From contig CP036296.1 in NCBI GenBank assembly GCA_007751255.1, positions 1,612,001 through 1,676,000 on the forward strand: DNA of 64,000 bases, in the 5' to 3' direction. The notes under the pieces were generated by a model that worked only from the letters and a program-made list of their open reading frames with translations, was not told where the DNA came from and made no database searches. Of the stretch, positions 28,568 through 37,855 are shown piece by piece (position 1 is the first letter of the stretch; each line of letters begins with the position of its first letter). Both the position numbers and the translations under genes were made by a program. The stretch comes from Engelhardtia mirabilis (GTDB lineage Bacteria; Planctomycetota; UBA1135; GCA-002686595).

Positions 28568-29989
28568 ATGATCGAGACCGACGTCTGCATCCTCGGCGGG
28601 GGGCCTGGTGGCCTCGCGGCCGCCGCCAACCTCGCGCTCCACGGGCGCAGGGTCGTCGTGGTCAACGCCGGACCTCTGATGGGTTACGGCATCGAGGGCG
28701 CTTTCCGCTCCAAGGCCGCGTTCGAGATCACGCGACAGTACGTCTACGCATCCCTGCGTCCCGACGTATTCGAGGCCGCACGGCCGCCGTCGCTCGAGGC
28801 GGTCCTGCGCGGAACCCAGCGGTCCGCCGAGGGCCTCAACGTTTCAGTGGTCGACCGGCTCCAGCGCCTGGGTGTGGAAGTGATCGAGGGCCGCGGCGTG
28901 ATCGAGGACGCCCAGACCGTCCTGGTGGGCGGGCGGCGCGTGCGGGCCAAGGACTTGATCATCGCCACCGGCTCGCGCCCGCGCGTGCCCGAGGGGATCG
29001 TGCCGGACGACCGCCGCGTGCTGACCAGCGACACCGTCAACCGTTGCATGGAGCTGCCGCGCACCCTGGCGATCCTGGGCGCCGGTGTGATCGGCTGCGA
29101 GTACGCCAGCATCTTCGCCGCCCTGGGCTCCGAGGTGACCCTGGTCGATACCCAGCCGCGGGTACTGGGTTCGGAGGATCCCGACCTCTCCGCCTTCATC
29201 ACCCGGGCCTTCGTGGAGCGCGGCATCAAGGTGCTCTCCTCGACCCGCTTCCAGGGTATCGAGCGCACCGCCGATGGCGTGCGGACCGCGCTGCCCGAGG
29301 GTCGCGTGCTCGAGACGGGCGCCGTGCTGCTGGCCATCGGCCGCGTGGCCTGCACCGACGGCATCGGCCTGGAGCGCATCGGGGTCGAACGCGCCAAGGG
29401 CGGTTGGATACCCACCGACGGATCGATGCGGACGAACGTCCCGCACGTCTACGCGGTCGGCGACGTCGGCGACCGCGGGACGCCGGTCGACCTGGCCCTG
29501 GTGCACGTGGCCCAGGCCGAGGGGGTCTGCGCGGCCCACCACATCCTGGGCGAGGAGTTCGACCAGTCGATGGACCACGTGCCCTACATCATCTTCACGG
29601 TGCCGATGATCGCAGGTGCCGGCCTGTCCGAGACCGCGGCCCGCGAGCGACATGGCGAGGTGCGCGTGGGCAAGTACCCCTACGGCCGCAACCACCGCGC
29701 CCACGCGATGCACCCGGCCCTCGGCTACGTGAAGCTGATCGTGGGGCCCGTGGGCGACGACCGCATCCTGGGCGTGCGCGTCGTCGGGCGCGACGCGGAC
29801 ACCTTGATCGCGGCCGCGTCGATCCTGATCGAGCGCCAGCTGCCCTACACCTACCTGATCACGTCGATCATGCCCCACCCGTCCCTGATCGAGTGCCTGC
29901 AGGGCGCGGCGCACATCATCCAGGGTGACGCGCTGACCTACGAAGAGGGCGAGGAGTACGACTTCTTCGACCTGATCCGCCGGCAGTGA
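28568..29989 (+). CDS. sthA: Soluble pyridine nucleotide transhydrogenase-like flavoprotein
   Basis: 473 residues. FAD-binding GGGPGG at 10-15, ATGSRPR, the NAD-binding GAGVIGCEYAS near 170, YAVGDV near 295 and the dimerisation domain ending with MPHPSLIE (HP..E) show a pyridine nucleotide-disulfide oxidoreductase of the Lpd/SthA type. The redox-active CxxxxC of dihydrolipoamide dehydrogenases is absent: the equivalent stretch is GIEGAFRSKAAFE. This fits SthA-type electron transfer between NADPH and NAD rather than disulfide reduction. The start is an ATG 9 nt after GAGGGG. A terminator hairpin follows directly. Confidence 0.82.
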   Translation: MIETDVCILGGGPGGLAAAANLALHGRRVVVVNAGPLMGYGIEGAFRSKAAFEITRQYVYASLRPDVFEAARPPSLEAVLRGTQRSAEGLNVSVVDRLQRLGVEVIEGRGVIEDAQTVLVGGRRVRAKDLIIATGSRPRVPEGIVPDDRRVLTSDTVNRCMELPRTLAILGAGVIGCEYASIFAALGSEVTLVDTQPRVLGSEDPDLSAFITRAFVERGIKVLSSTRFQGIERTADGVRTALPEGRVLETGAVLLAIGRVACTDGIGLERIGVERAKGGWIPTDGSMRTNVPHVYAVGDVGDRGTPVDLALVHVAQAEGVCAAHHILGEEFDQSMDHVPYIIFTVPMIAGAGLSETAARERHGEVRVGKYPYGRNHRAHAMHPALGYVKLIVGPVGDDRILGVRVVGRDADTLIAAASILIERQLPYTYLITSIMPHPSLIECLQGAAHIIQGDALTYEEGEEYDFFDLIRRQ

Positions 29990-29996
29990 GAGGCGT

Positions 29997-30022
29997 GCGG
30001 TACGGGCCGAAGCCCGTACCGC
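29997..30022. terminator. Perfect hairpin with CGAA tetraloop
   Basis: GCGGTACGGGC-CGAA-GCCCGTACCGC, 11-bp perfect stem, 8 nt after the stop of the transhydrogenase gene. No T-run follows. The converging minus-strand gene ends at 30172. Confidence 0.75.
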
Positions 30023-30171
30023 GCACCGAGCCGTCGGCACCGTGGCGCAATCGGTCCGACGACTGTTCGAGATTCCCCGACGGTTGCCGGGATCCGCGTC
30101 CAGCGGGCGAGAGGCGGCCCCACACCGCCGCTCGGACGTACCGCACGCGGATGCCGGCGACCGCAGGGAGA

Positions 30172-33100
30172 CTATTGGCCCAGCACGACTTCGAGTCCGT
30201 TGCTGAGCGCGCCGAGGCCGAGGAACGGTCCCGCGAGTTCCAGGCTCAGCGCCTGGAAGTCGACCACGGCACCGGCCAGGCTCGGATCCAGCGGCACCGT
30301 GAGGGGCAGTGTGGAGCCGCCACCTGCGTCCGTCGGCGTCGCGAGCAGGAGCTTCGGCGAGGGCAGCAGCACCCCGCAGTCACCCGACGGCGCCAGGGCG
30401 CCCAGGGACCCATCGAAGAACCAGAGGGCACTGCCGAGGGGCAGGGCGTTCTCGATCGCGAGGGCGAAGGATCGGCCCAGGGACGCCGCCCCACTGGCGA
30501 GGGAGAGGGAGGGGACACCTCCAGCGCCGGCGCACCCGGCACCGATGGGCGTCACGGCGAAGCCGCCGGTGGCGCTGAGCGGGATCGAGTGGAGCTCGAC
30601 GCCGTTCAGACCGTCGGTGGCCGCGAACAGCAACCGGTTGCCCAGTTGGATCCCCGGCCGCGGCTCCGAGCTCTTGGCTCCCAGGGCGATGTCAGTCAGC
30701 GCCTGCGTGCCGGCGGCGCTGCCGTCGGTGACCCACCACTCCTCGCCATTGGCGTCTTGGTTGGTGAAGAGCAAGCGCTGGTCGGTACCCGCCGCCCAGA
30801 AGTCGGCCAGGCCGGCAGCATCCAAGGGCGACGGCAGGTCCACCGCCAGCTGGGTGCCCGCGGGGGTGCCGTCGGTCACCCACAGTTGCCCGAAGTGGAA
30901 CGAGTCCGGGGGTGATTGCACGGCGAAGAAGGCCCCGTTGCCGGCGACCGTGAACTCGAGCGGGAAGCCCGAGCCCGGCCCCGGCTGGGTGTCCGCGAGC
31001 AACATGGTTCCGGCGGCGGTGCCGTCGCTGACCCAGGGCTCGCGCCCGTTGGCAGGGGTGGTGACGCTGAACAGCACCAGATCTCCCAGGGTCGTCAGCT
31101 CGCCGAAGCCGCCCTCGCCGGCGCCCAGGGTGAAGAAGTTCACCGTGCCGGCCGGAGTCCCGTCGGTCTTCCAGAGTTCGCCACTCGAGCCGAAGGCAGG
31201 CGTGAAGTAGGCCAGGCTGTCGCCCACCGCGATCTGGGCCAGCAGGGTGTCGTCCGGCCCCGGGGTGAGATCGGCCAGGAGGGCGGTCCCGGCCACGGTG
31301 CCGTCGCTCGACCACAGTTCGAGGCCCTCGGGCCCGTCGGCCTGGAACAGCAGGCGGTCACCGATCCGCTCGAGCACGCCGAACTTCGAGCCGGGGCCGA
31401 GGGGCGAAGTCGCCTTGATCTGAGTGGTGCCGAAGTCGTCGACACGCCACAGGGCGCTGCCGCCGTTGCCATCGGCCGCCAGGAAGAACAGGGCCTCGCC
31501 CATGGGCACCAAGTCGTTGAAGAAGAACGACTCCGAGGAGCTCGGGCCGGGGACCAAGTCCACGACCAGCGAAGTGCCGGCCTCGGTGCCGTCGGTCGAC
31601 CAGAGCTCGATGCCGAAGTCGGGGTGGTTGGCGCGGAAGAAGACCCGGTCGCCCACGAGGGTGAGGTTGTGGGGCTTCGACCCGGGGTCGCTGCCGAGCG
31701 GCCCATCGTTGAGCGGGTTGATGTCCTTGACCAGTCGGGTTCCCGCGGTCGTGCCGTCGGTGATCCAGAGTTCGGCCCCGGTGGAGCCCTCGAATGCCTG
31801 GAACAGCACACGGTCGCCGAATCGCAGGAACTCGGTCGGGTCCGAACCGTCGCTCAGCCCCTCGTCGCCGATGTTGAGCAGCAGGCCGGTCTGCACCCCG
31901 TCCGTGGCAGCGGGTTCGATCCCGAAGACCGGGAAGTTCTGGCCGAAGACCACGCCGCCGCTGGCCGGCAGGATCGTGGGTTTGGAACCGATGATCCCGA
32001 CACCCGGTCCGGGGGTGAGATCGGCCACGAGGGCGGCGGTGGCGCTGATCGGATCGAAGCTCCAGATCTCGGTGCCATGCACGCCATCGTCGGCGCGGAA
32101 GAAGATCTGGCCGAGGGTGGTCACGAACTCGACCGGCAGGGACTGCCCCGTCGGGTTGATCTCAGCGGCGAGTTGGGCGAGGGCGCCGCCCCCGGTCGTG
32201 CGGCACAGCTCGAAGCCGCTGCCGCCCACGTTGCCGGAGTAGAAGAGGTCGTCGCCGAGCGCGACCCCGGGAAAGTAGTCGACCCGCTGGCCGCCGGACT
32301 GGCCCGACAGGTTCACGGGCTGGGTTCCGCCGGGCGTGCCGTCGGTCTCGAACAGACGCGGCGTCGAAGCCACGTTGCCGGCCGTGAACCAGACCTTGGT
32401 CGCACCCTGCACCGACCAGTAGGTGTTGAAGGTCGGTTGCAGCAGGAAGGTACCGCCCGGCGTGCCGTCGCTGGACCACCAGCCCGTGGGGTTGGTGCCG
32501 GATCCGGCGGACGCGAAGATCACCCGCGAGCCCACTTCGGCCTCGTGGCCGAGGCTGGCGTTGAACGAGTGCAGGGTCAGGGTGGCGACGACGACGGCGC
32601 CGCCAGGGGTGCCGTCGGTGGCCCACAGATCGGTGGTCCCGGAGCCTGCGAAGAAGAGCTTGCCGGCGCCGGCGAACAGGTGCTGGACGCCCGAGGCCGG
32701 CCCTGGCTCCAACTCATGGAACAGCGCGGTTTGGCCGCTGGCCAGGTCGTGGCGCCACAGTTCGGTCCCGGAGTCCTCGAGGCCAGCGAGGAACCACACC
32801 GCGCCGCCGAAGACGGTCAAGTCGTGGGGCTCGTCGGTCCAGTCGAGCGGCGCGGCCACCCGGACCGTGCCCGCGGGGGTGCCGTCGCTGCGCCACAGGC
32901 CGACGCCGACGCCCAGCTCGTCGATGGCGCTGAACAGGTCGCCGTTGGCCAGGAACGTGCTCTCGTGCTCGTTGAGTGCGGCCGGGTGGAGCTGGATCGT
33001 CCCCGCTGTCGTGCCGTCCGAGCGCCAGATGCGGTAGCTGACCCCGGTCTCGGCGTCGATGCCGCCGAAGTAGACCAGGTTGCCGTTGCTCGCGAAGCCG

Positions 33101-33231
33101 CCGTTGTAGCTTCCGACCACGGCCGGGTCGGTGTTGATGTCGGAGACCAGGGTGCCTCCGATCAATTGCGCGTGGAGCGGCGAGGCCAGGGCGAGACTGG
33201 ACGCGAGGATCAGGGTCGATCGCAGATGCAT
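30172..33231 (-). CDS. Large secreted ELW-x-x-DGT-x-x-GT repeat protein
   Basis: 1019 residues with a signal peptide (MHLRSTLILASSLALASPLHA). The body consists of at least 15 repeats of about 45-50 residues containing [E/L]LW.[ST]DGT..GT (for example ELWKTDGTPAGT and LWRSDGTPAGT), each preceded by a strand such as 'L.FFAA.....G.'. Such repeats form beta-propeller-like blades in ELWxxDGTxxGT-containing exported proteins of Planctomycetes and Bacteroidetes. The last 120 residues are the C-terminal domain shared with other secreted proteins here (PLDPSLAG..VDFQALSL, LSNGLEVVLG). Probably surface or extracellular; ligand unknown. Confidence 0.9.
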   Translation of the reverse strand: MHLRSTLILASSLALASPLHAQLIGGTLVSDINTDPAVVGSYNGGFASNGNLVYFGGIDAETGVSYRIWRSDGTTAGTIQLHPAALNEHESTFLANGDLFSAIDELGVGVGLWRSDGTPAGTVRVAAPLDWTDEPHDLTVFGGAVWFLAGLEDSGTELWRHDLASGQTALFHELEPGPASGVQHLFAGAGKLFFAGSGTTDLWATDGTPGGAVVVATLTLHSFNASLGHEAEVGSRVIFASAGSGTNPTGWWSSDGTPGGTFLLQPTFNTYWSVQGATKVWFTAGNVASTPRLFETDGTPGGTQPVNLSGQSGGQRVDYFPGVALGDDLFYSGNVGGSGFELCRTTGGGALAQLAAEINPTGQSLPVEFVTTLGQIFFRADDGVHGTEIWSFDPISATAALVADLTPGPGVGIIGSKPTILPASGGVVFGQNFPVFGIEPAATDGVQTGLLLNIGDEGLSDGSDPTEFLRFGDRVLFQAFEGSTGAELWITDGTTAGTRLVKDINPLNDGPLGSDPGSKPHNLTLVGDRVFFRANHPDFGIELWSTDGTEAGTSLVVDLVPGPSSSESFFFNDLVPMGEALFFLAADGNGGSALWRVDDFGTTQIKATSPLGPGSKFGVLERIGDRLLFQADGPEGLELWSSDGTVAGTALLADLTPGPDDTLLAQIAVGDSLAYFTPAFGSSGELWKTDGTPAGTVNFFTLGAGEGGFGELTTLGDLVLFSVTTPANGREPWVSDGTAAGTMLLADTQPGPGSGFPLEFTVAGNGAFFAVQSPPDSFHFGQLWVTDGTPAGTQLAVDLPSPLDAAGLADFWAAGTDQRLLFTNQDANGEEWWVTDGSAAGTQALTDIALGAKSSEPRPGIQLGNRLLFAATDGLNGVELHSIPLSATGGFAVTPIGAGCAGAGGVPSLSLASGAASLGRSFALAIENALPLGSALWFFDGSLGALAPSGDCGVLLPSPKLLLATPTDAGGGSTLPLTVPLDPSLAGAVVDFQALSLELAGPFLGLGALSNGLEVVLGQ

Positions 33232-33419
33232 GGCAGGGGCCGATAGGGACGTGGAAGGGGTCCAAGGCCGCGCGGAGCCGGGAGAACTCCCGCGGCACCC
33301 CCGCAAGCGACCTCCCGCTCCGACCCTCGCGGGGAGACTTCCGATCTCCTCGCACCCCCCCCGCCCCCGCGCCCGCCCCGACGCCAGGAAGGACGCGGCC
33401 CGCTCGGAAGCCCGGGGAG

Positions 33420-33911
33420 TTCGTCGCGATGAACTCGTCGACCACGTTCGCCACGGCGCCATAGGGGCCCGTCGCGGCCCAGTAGCTGATCGTCCGCGAG
33501 AGGGCGACCTTCCTTGCCCTCGGCCAGGGTCAAGGTCTCGAGCGGGATGTCGGCGGCGCCCGCGTCCTGATCGGGCAGGCTCGAGGCCCCGGCGACGATC
33601 AGGTCGACTAGCGGTTGCTTGGCGGCACGGGAGCCGATGTTGGCGGTCTGGACGTCCACGTCCAGGTTGCCGAAGGGGTTGTCGTCACGCTTGGCGATGG
33701 TGACAAAGCCGCTGTTGTAGGCCGTCAGGTGCTGGTGCACCGAGCCGGCGAAGACCAACCCGGTGACGTCGTAGACGACGACGGGCTCGTTGACGAGCAG
33801 GCCCGCGGGGACCGCGGTGTCGGCGGGGACACTGGCGGCCGAGCTGGGGTGCCAGGACCAGAGAAGGACTGCGGCGGCGGCGAGCTGGGTCAGGCTGCTG
33901 AAGCGGATCAT
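33420..33911 (-). pseudogene. Secreted protein gene broken by an apparent 1-nt frameshift
   Basis: Starts at ATG 33911 with a signal peptide (MIRFSSLTQLAAAAVLLWSW..). The frame codes a sensible beta-rich protein to about 33515 (..PLETLTLAEGK). It then turns into Arg/Gly-rich out-of-frame translation. Removing one G in the AAGGAAGG run (plus 33507-33517) restores a natural continuation, KVALSRTISYWAATGPYGAV and then ANVVDEFIATNSPGF. All three frames stay open further on, so the true end is not visible; a poly-C tract at about 33355 may hold a second error. It is either a recent mutation or a sequencing error. No family was recognised. Confidence 0.6.
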
Positions 33912-34093
33912 CGTTCCCTCCGCTCGCGCCCGCCCAGGCACCCGTCGGGCGGGGCATGTGACTCGGCCGGTCTTCGAGGCCGGCGCCCCGCGCGGCCGGC
34001 TGGGCGCTGTCGTCGGTGATCGGCCGGAGCGGCGAATCAAATGCCCCTGGGCCCGTGCCACGGCCGCAGCCGTGGCCCAGACTCGGCGCGCCC

Positions 34094-34738
34094 ATGGATC
34101 CGCGCCAGACCCACGCCACCGTCGGCGACCGCTGGACCGCGCCGGGCGCGGGCGAGCACTACGCCGGCGGCCGCTGGCGCTCGAGCCGGGCCGCCGGACG
34201 CGATCCCCGCCTGGTTCGACGAGCCCTGCTGCGCCACGCGCGGGGGCTGCGGCTCGAACGCGTGCTCGACGTGCCCTGTGGGGCAGGGCGCCTGCGACCC
34301 GTCCTCGAGGGCACGGGCGCGTCGACCGTCGGTGTGGACGTCTCGCCGGAGATGTTGGCCGCGGCTCCCGCGGGTCTTCGCATCCAGGCCTCAGCCTGGG
34401 CCCTACCCTTCGCCGACCGCAGCTTCGACGCGGTCGTGTGCTGTCGCCTGTTGCACCACGTGGCCAGTGACGACGAGCGCGCCGGCCTCCTGGGCGAGCT
34501 GGTGCGGGTCAGCCGCGGCCTGGTGCTGGTGTCGTTCTGGGATTCGAGTTCCTGGCACGCTTGGCGGCGTCGAGCGGGCCTGCGCCGCGCGACCCATCCG
34601 GACACGCGCGTGGCCCTCGAACGACGGACGCTGGAGCGGCTCATCGAGGGGGCCGGCGCACGGGTCTTGGGCTTCGAGCACAGCCTGCGCTTCGTGTCCC
34701 AGCAGGCCTTCGCGATCGCGCGGCGGGAGGCGGACTGA
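34094..34738 (+). CDS. Class I SAM-dependent methyltransferase
   Basis: 214 residues. Motif I VLDVPCGAGRL (58-68), VGVDVSPEML (acidic ribose-binding residue), the ALPFADRSFDAVVC motif and LLHHV mark a class I methyltransferase of the Methyltransf_11 type. The next gene starts at the base after its stop, so the two are one unit. The partner is an LPS-kinase-like protein, which suggests a cell-envelope glycan or lipid as substrate, but this is inference. ATG 34094 was chosen because the fold starts after a short lead; an upstream in-frame start adds only Pro/Arg-rich sequence. Confidence 0.87.
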   Translation: MDPRQTHATVGDRWTAPGAGEHYAGGRWRSSRAAGRDPRLVRRALLRHARGLRLERVLDVPCGAGRLRPVLEGTGASTVGVDVSPEMLAAAPAGLRIQASAWALPFADRSFDAVVCCRLLHHVASDDERAGLLGELVRVSRGLVLVSFWDSSSWHAWRRRAGLRRATHPDTRVALERRTLERLIEGAGARVLGFEHSLRFVSQQAFAIARREAD

Positions 34739-35572
34739 GTGCCCGAGCTGCGCCACGGGATCGAGCAGGGCGAGCTGCGCCTGCGGGCCGGGCGCGGTGC
34801 CGCGGCGCGCGCGGAGGCCTTGGCCCTGGGCGCGCAGCTCGCGCGCGCCGACGAGCACCGCGCCGAGTTCGTGCCCTTCGCCGGGGAGCGGGCCTACCTC
34901 AAGGCCAGTCCCCTGCGCGGCCGAGCGAGTCGGCGCCACGCCCTGCGCGCGGGGCTGTTGCGCGCCCGTGTTCCGCGCATGGCCGAGTACGCCAACCTCA
35001 CCTGGCTGCGGCGCGCCGGCTTCCGCGCCCCCCAGCCCCTCGCGGCCGGGGTCCTGTGGCGTGGCGGCGCGCCGCGCTTCCAGTTCCTGCTGACCTGTGC
35101 CGTCCCGGCGAGCGTGACCCTCGACGTCGCCCTCGCCGCCGCCGCGGACGACGAGCGCGGGCTCCTGGTCGACGAGCTGGCGCGCGAGGTCGGTCGCCTG
35201 CACCGGCTCGGCTTCGTCCACCGGGACCTCTTCCCCCGCAACCTGCTGGTGGTCGAACCGGTTGGCGGTCGGCGCCTGGTGCTGATCGACTGCTGGGCCG
35301 GGGGGCGCGGCTGCCAGCGACGCGGACCCCTCTACGACCTGGCCTGCCTGATGCTCGAGGGCGCCGACCTGTTCACCGTGGCCGAGCAGCGGCGGCTGCT
35401 TGACGGCTACCTGACCGAGCGTCGCGCGGGCATTGGGCTGCCGCAGCTCGTGGGCGGGGTCGTTCGTCGTCGCGACACCCTGGTGCGCGGCCTGGAGCGC
35501 GATCCCCGCCGTCTGCGCGGCAAGCCCATGCCCGGCCCCTGGCCCCCGGCGGCGCTGACGGTCCGCGGTTGA
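34739..35572 (+). CDS. Lipopolysaccharide (Kdo/WaaP)-type kinase
   Basis: 277 residues from a GTG immediately after the methyltransferase stop. The kinase-like core has the catalytic loop HRDLFPRNLL (about 160-169) with D as catalytic base and the metal-binding VLIDCWAG (about 180-187, in place of DFG). RRHALRAGLLRARVPRMAEYANLTWLRRAGFRAPQP matches the N-lobe of the WaaP/KdkA/Rio-like family. These enzymes phosphorylate inner-core sugars of lipopolysaccharide at the cytoplasmic face. Together with the methyltransferase it suggests envelope glycolipid modification. Confidence 0.82.
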   Translation: MPELRHGIEQGELRLRAGRGAAARAEALALGAQLARADEHRAEFVPFAGERAYLKASPLRGRASRRHALRAGLLRARVPRMAEYANLTWLRRAGFRAPQPLAAGVLWRGGAPRFQFLLTCAVPASVTLDVALAAAADDERGLLVDELAREVGRLHRLGFVHRDLFPRNLLVVEPVGGRRLVLIDCWAGGRGCQRRGPLYDLACLMLEGADLFTVAEQRRLLDGYLTERRAGIGLPQLVGGVVRRRDTLVRGLERDPRRLRGKPMPGPWPPAALTVRG

Positions 35573-35594
35573 AGCGCGCCGGACGCGCCCCGCG

Positions 35595-36968
35595 TCAGTC
35601 GGTGCCGCGCGCCGTCCCGTCGACGGCCTGCGAGCGGCTCCTGCGCGGTTGGCCGATCAACGCGTCCGAGATGCGTCCGAAGCGCCGGTAGGCGCGCATC
35701 ATCGCGTGGGCCTGGGGATCCATCAGGCGCATGGCCAACAGCCCCGGCGCCACCAGGCTCGGCCCGGGCTCGATCCGCAGGCTCGCCGCGAGGGTGTAGT
35801 CCCCGGGCAGGGTCTCGACCGTGTGCCACCAGAAGGCGGGTACCCGCAGCATGTCGCCGGGCCGCAAGTCCGCCTGCACGCGCGGGATCCCGAGGTAGCC
35901 ACCGAACCCCCGGCGGCGTTGGATTTCGTCGGACTCGCGCACGTCGATGTTGCTGCCGGTGTAGTTCGTGCTGCGTTTGACCCGCGGGCGCATGGCCGGC
36001 GAGTAGATCGGATCGGTCAGGGTCCAGCGTTTGCGACCCCGCGCCAGCACGAAGAAGTTGTCGCCGCCCTCGGTGTGCCACAGGGAGTAGGCGCGTTCGG
36101 GTTGCACCAGGAGCTGCGCGCTGAAGACCTTGCCCACGGCCAGGCGCGAGCGCAGCCAGTGGCCGCGGTTGCGCTCCCAACCGCTGATGCGCTCCCAGTG
36201 GGCCAGGTCGAGGTCCCGCAGCAAGCTGCCGCCGTCCGCGTGCATCACGTCTTCGGCCACCACGAAGCGCGCGGGACCGCCGCGCCGGATCGACTCGGCC
36301 ACCTCGCCCAGGGTGCCCAGGCGGAAGTCGTAGTAGTGGTGGGCCTTGGTGGGGCGGGTCTGGATCGGGTCCGGACGATCGAGGGCGGCGTTGATCGGCC
36401 CCGTGCAATGGCCCCAGCCGCGCTCGAGGTAGTCGAGGCTCCAATCCATCAGCGGCAGTCCCCGGGCGGCCCCCCGGAGCACGTAGGGAATCCTCAGCCG
36501 CGTCAGGAAGTCCTGATCGATCGGGCTGACCTCGTCGGCGCGAAAGACCGGCACCGGGATCGGTCCGAAGCGCCACGGCTCGCTCGCCAGGCGCCGGTTG
36601 ATGCGCTCCAGTTGCTTGTCGTAGCCGCGGCGCAGGAACCCCTCGGCGTAGCAGGCGTCGCGGGTGGGCGAGTAGACCGGCGTGCCCCCGTGAGCGAGGC
36701 CGATGTAGTAGAGCCAGAAGCGCAGACGGTCGACGAGGGGCACCTCGACCGCTCGGCTGGCCGCGCGGAAGCGCTGGGCTCGGGCGCGCAGGGACCAGTC
36801 CGGCCCCGCCGCCTGGAGCGGCGTCGCCGCGGCCGACGCGGGCCCGTGCGAACGCGATTCGCTCGAGTTCAGGTCGCAAGCGTTGGACTGCCCGTCGCCC
36901 TCCGCGCCGTGTCGGTCGACCCCCACGACCGAGGAGCGAGGCAGCCCGAAGGGGGGCGGCTCGTCCAT
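35595..36968 (-). CDS. JmjC-like cupin (Cupin_8) dioxygenase-type protein
   Basis: 457 residues. The C-terminal two-thirds have the JmjC/cupin_8 pattern: WHTEGGDNFFVLARGRKRWTLTDP (His-x-Glu in the iron-binding position, near 297) and PGDMLRVPAFWWHTVETL (second His near 381). This suggests an Fe(II)/2-oxoglutarate hydroxylase with HxE...H ligands. The first 60 residues are low-complexity and poorly conserved in type, so the true start may lie downstream. It converges with the LPS-kinase gene (22 nt between stops). The substrate is unknown; relatives hydroxylate proteins or small molecules. Confidence 0.78.
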   Translation of the reverse strand: MDEPPPFGLPRSSVVGVDRHGAEGDGQSNACDLNSSESRSHGPASAAATPLQAAGPDWSLRARAQRFRAASRAVEVPLVDRLRFWLYYIGLAHGGTPVYSPTRDACYAEGFLRRGYDKQLERINRRLASEPWRFGPIPVPVFRADEVSPIDQDFLTRLRIPYVLRGAARGLPLMDWSLDYLERGWGHCTGPINAALDRPDPIQTRPTKAHHYYDFRLGTLGEVAESIRRGGPARFVVAEDVMHADGGSLLRDLDLAHWERISGWERNRGHWLRSRLAVGKVFSAQLLVQPERAYSLWHTEGGDNFFVLARGRKRWTLTDPIYSPAMRPRVKRSTNYTGSNIDVRESDEIQRRRGFGGYLGIPRVQADLRPGDMLRVPAFWWHTVETLPGDYTLAASLRIEPGPSLVAPGLLAMRLMDPQAHAMMRAYRRFGRISDALIGQPRRSRSQAVDGTARGTD

Positions 36969-37092
36969 GCTGTGAACGCTAGGCCGGCGGCGTGAAGCCG
37001 ACTACCGATCGAGCGAAGGCAAATGCGCGCTCAGCCCCGAGCGGGGCCCGCCGGGCCCGTAACAATCCAGTAGCGCCGCGCGGCCGGTCCAC

Positions 37093-37797
37093 TCAGCGCG
37101 GCGCCTGGTGGGGGTGCTGCGGGTCCCCGTCCAGGTCCATGCGCGCGTGCTGCATGAAGAAGCGCCAGTGCATGGTCAGGGCGCACAGGACGGCGACGTG
37201 CCACAGCTCGTGTGCCTCGAAGACACCGGGCCACAGGTTCGGCCAGTCGAGGGCCAGCATCACGGCGCCCGCCGAGTAGGTCACCCCGCCGAGGATCAGC
37301 AGCCGCACGTCGGCGCTCCCCGCGCGCCGCCAGACCACCAGGCCCGCAGCGCCGGCGATCCAGCCCATGGTCAGGTAGACCGAGGTGGCGATGCCCCTCG
37401 GCAACGAGTCGTAGTAGACGGCGAAGAGCGTGATCCCCGTCGCCGCGACCAGCCACATGGCAGCGAGTACGCCCCAGCGGCGGAAGCCACGGAAGAAGAA
37501 GGTCTGGATCGGCGTGTGGGTCCCGGCGATCAGCGCGAAGATCCCGGCCTGGTCCAGGCGCCCGAGCACGTCGCGTCCGGTCGATTCCGTCGACAGCAGG
37601 TGGTAGACGCCGCTCATCGAGAGCAGGAAGACCGAGGTGAAGGCGAAGACCGAGAGGCTGAAGGTACGCCGCCAGTCGCCGGACGCGCGGCGCAGCAGGG
37701 GCACGGTCAGGACGGCGAAGACCACGGCTCCGCCCAGATGGCTGATCGCGTTGAAGGGCTCGTGGAAGCCCGGAATCGAGGTCACCTGCGCTGTCAT
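37093..37797 (-). CDS. Hemolysin III / PAQR family membrane protein
   Basis: 234 residues, seven hydrophobic segments. Family signatures are in place: AISHLGG near 18-22, the first Ser/His pair SMSGVYHLLS (H66), LDQAGIFALIAGTHTP and the C-terminal HELWH (H196, H200). These form the zinc-site His/Asp set of PAQR-type hydrolases, although bacterial members have no settled substrate. The C-terminal tail is His/Asp-rich (DLDGDPQHPHQ). It is a single gene in a run of minus-strand genes. Confidence 0.9.
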   Translation of the reverse strand: MTAQVTSIPGFHEPFNAISHLGGAVVFAVLTVPLLRRASGDWRRTFSLSVFAFTSVFLLSMSGVYHLLSTESTGRDVLGRLDQAGIFALIAGTHTPIQTFFFRGFRRWGVLAAMWLVAATGITLFAVYYDSLPRGIATSVYLTMGWIAGAAGLVVWRRAGSADVRLLILGGVTYSAGAVMLALDWPNLWPGVFEAHELWHVAVLCALTMHWRFFMQHARMDLDGDPQHPHQAPR

Positions 37798-37855
37798 CGC
37801 CGCGAGATGCTAACGCGGCTCGCGGCAGCGGCCGGGATCGGTCTCGGACGGGTTG

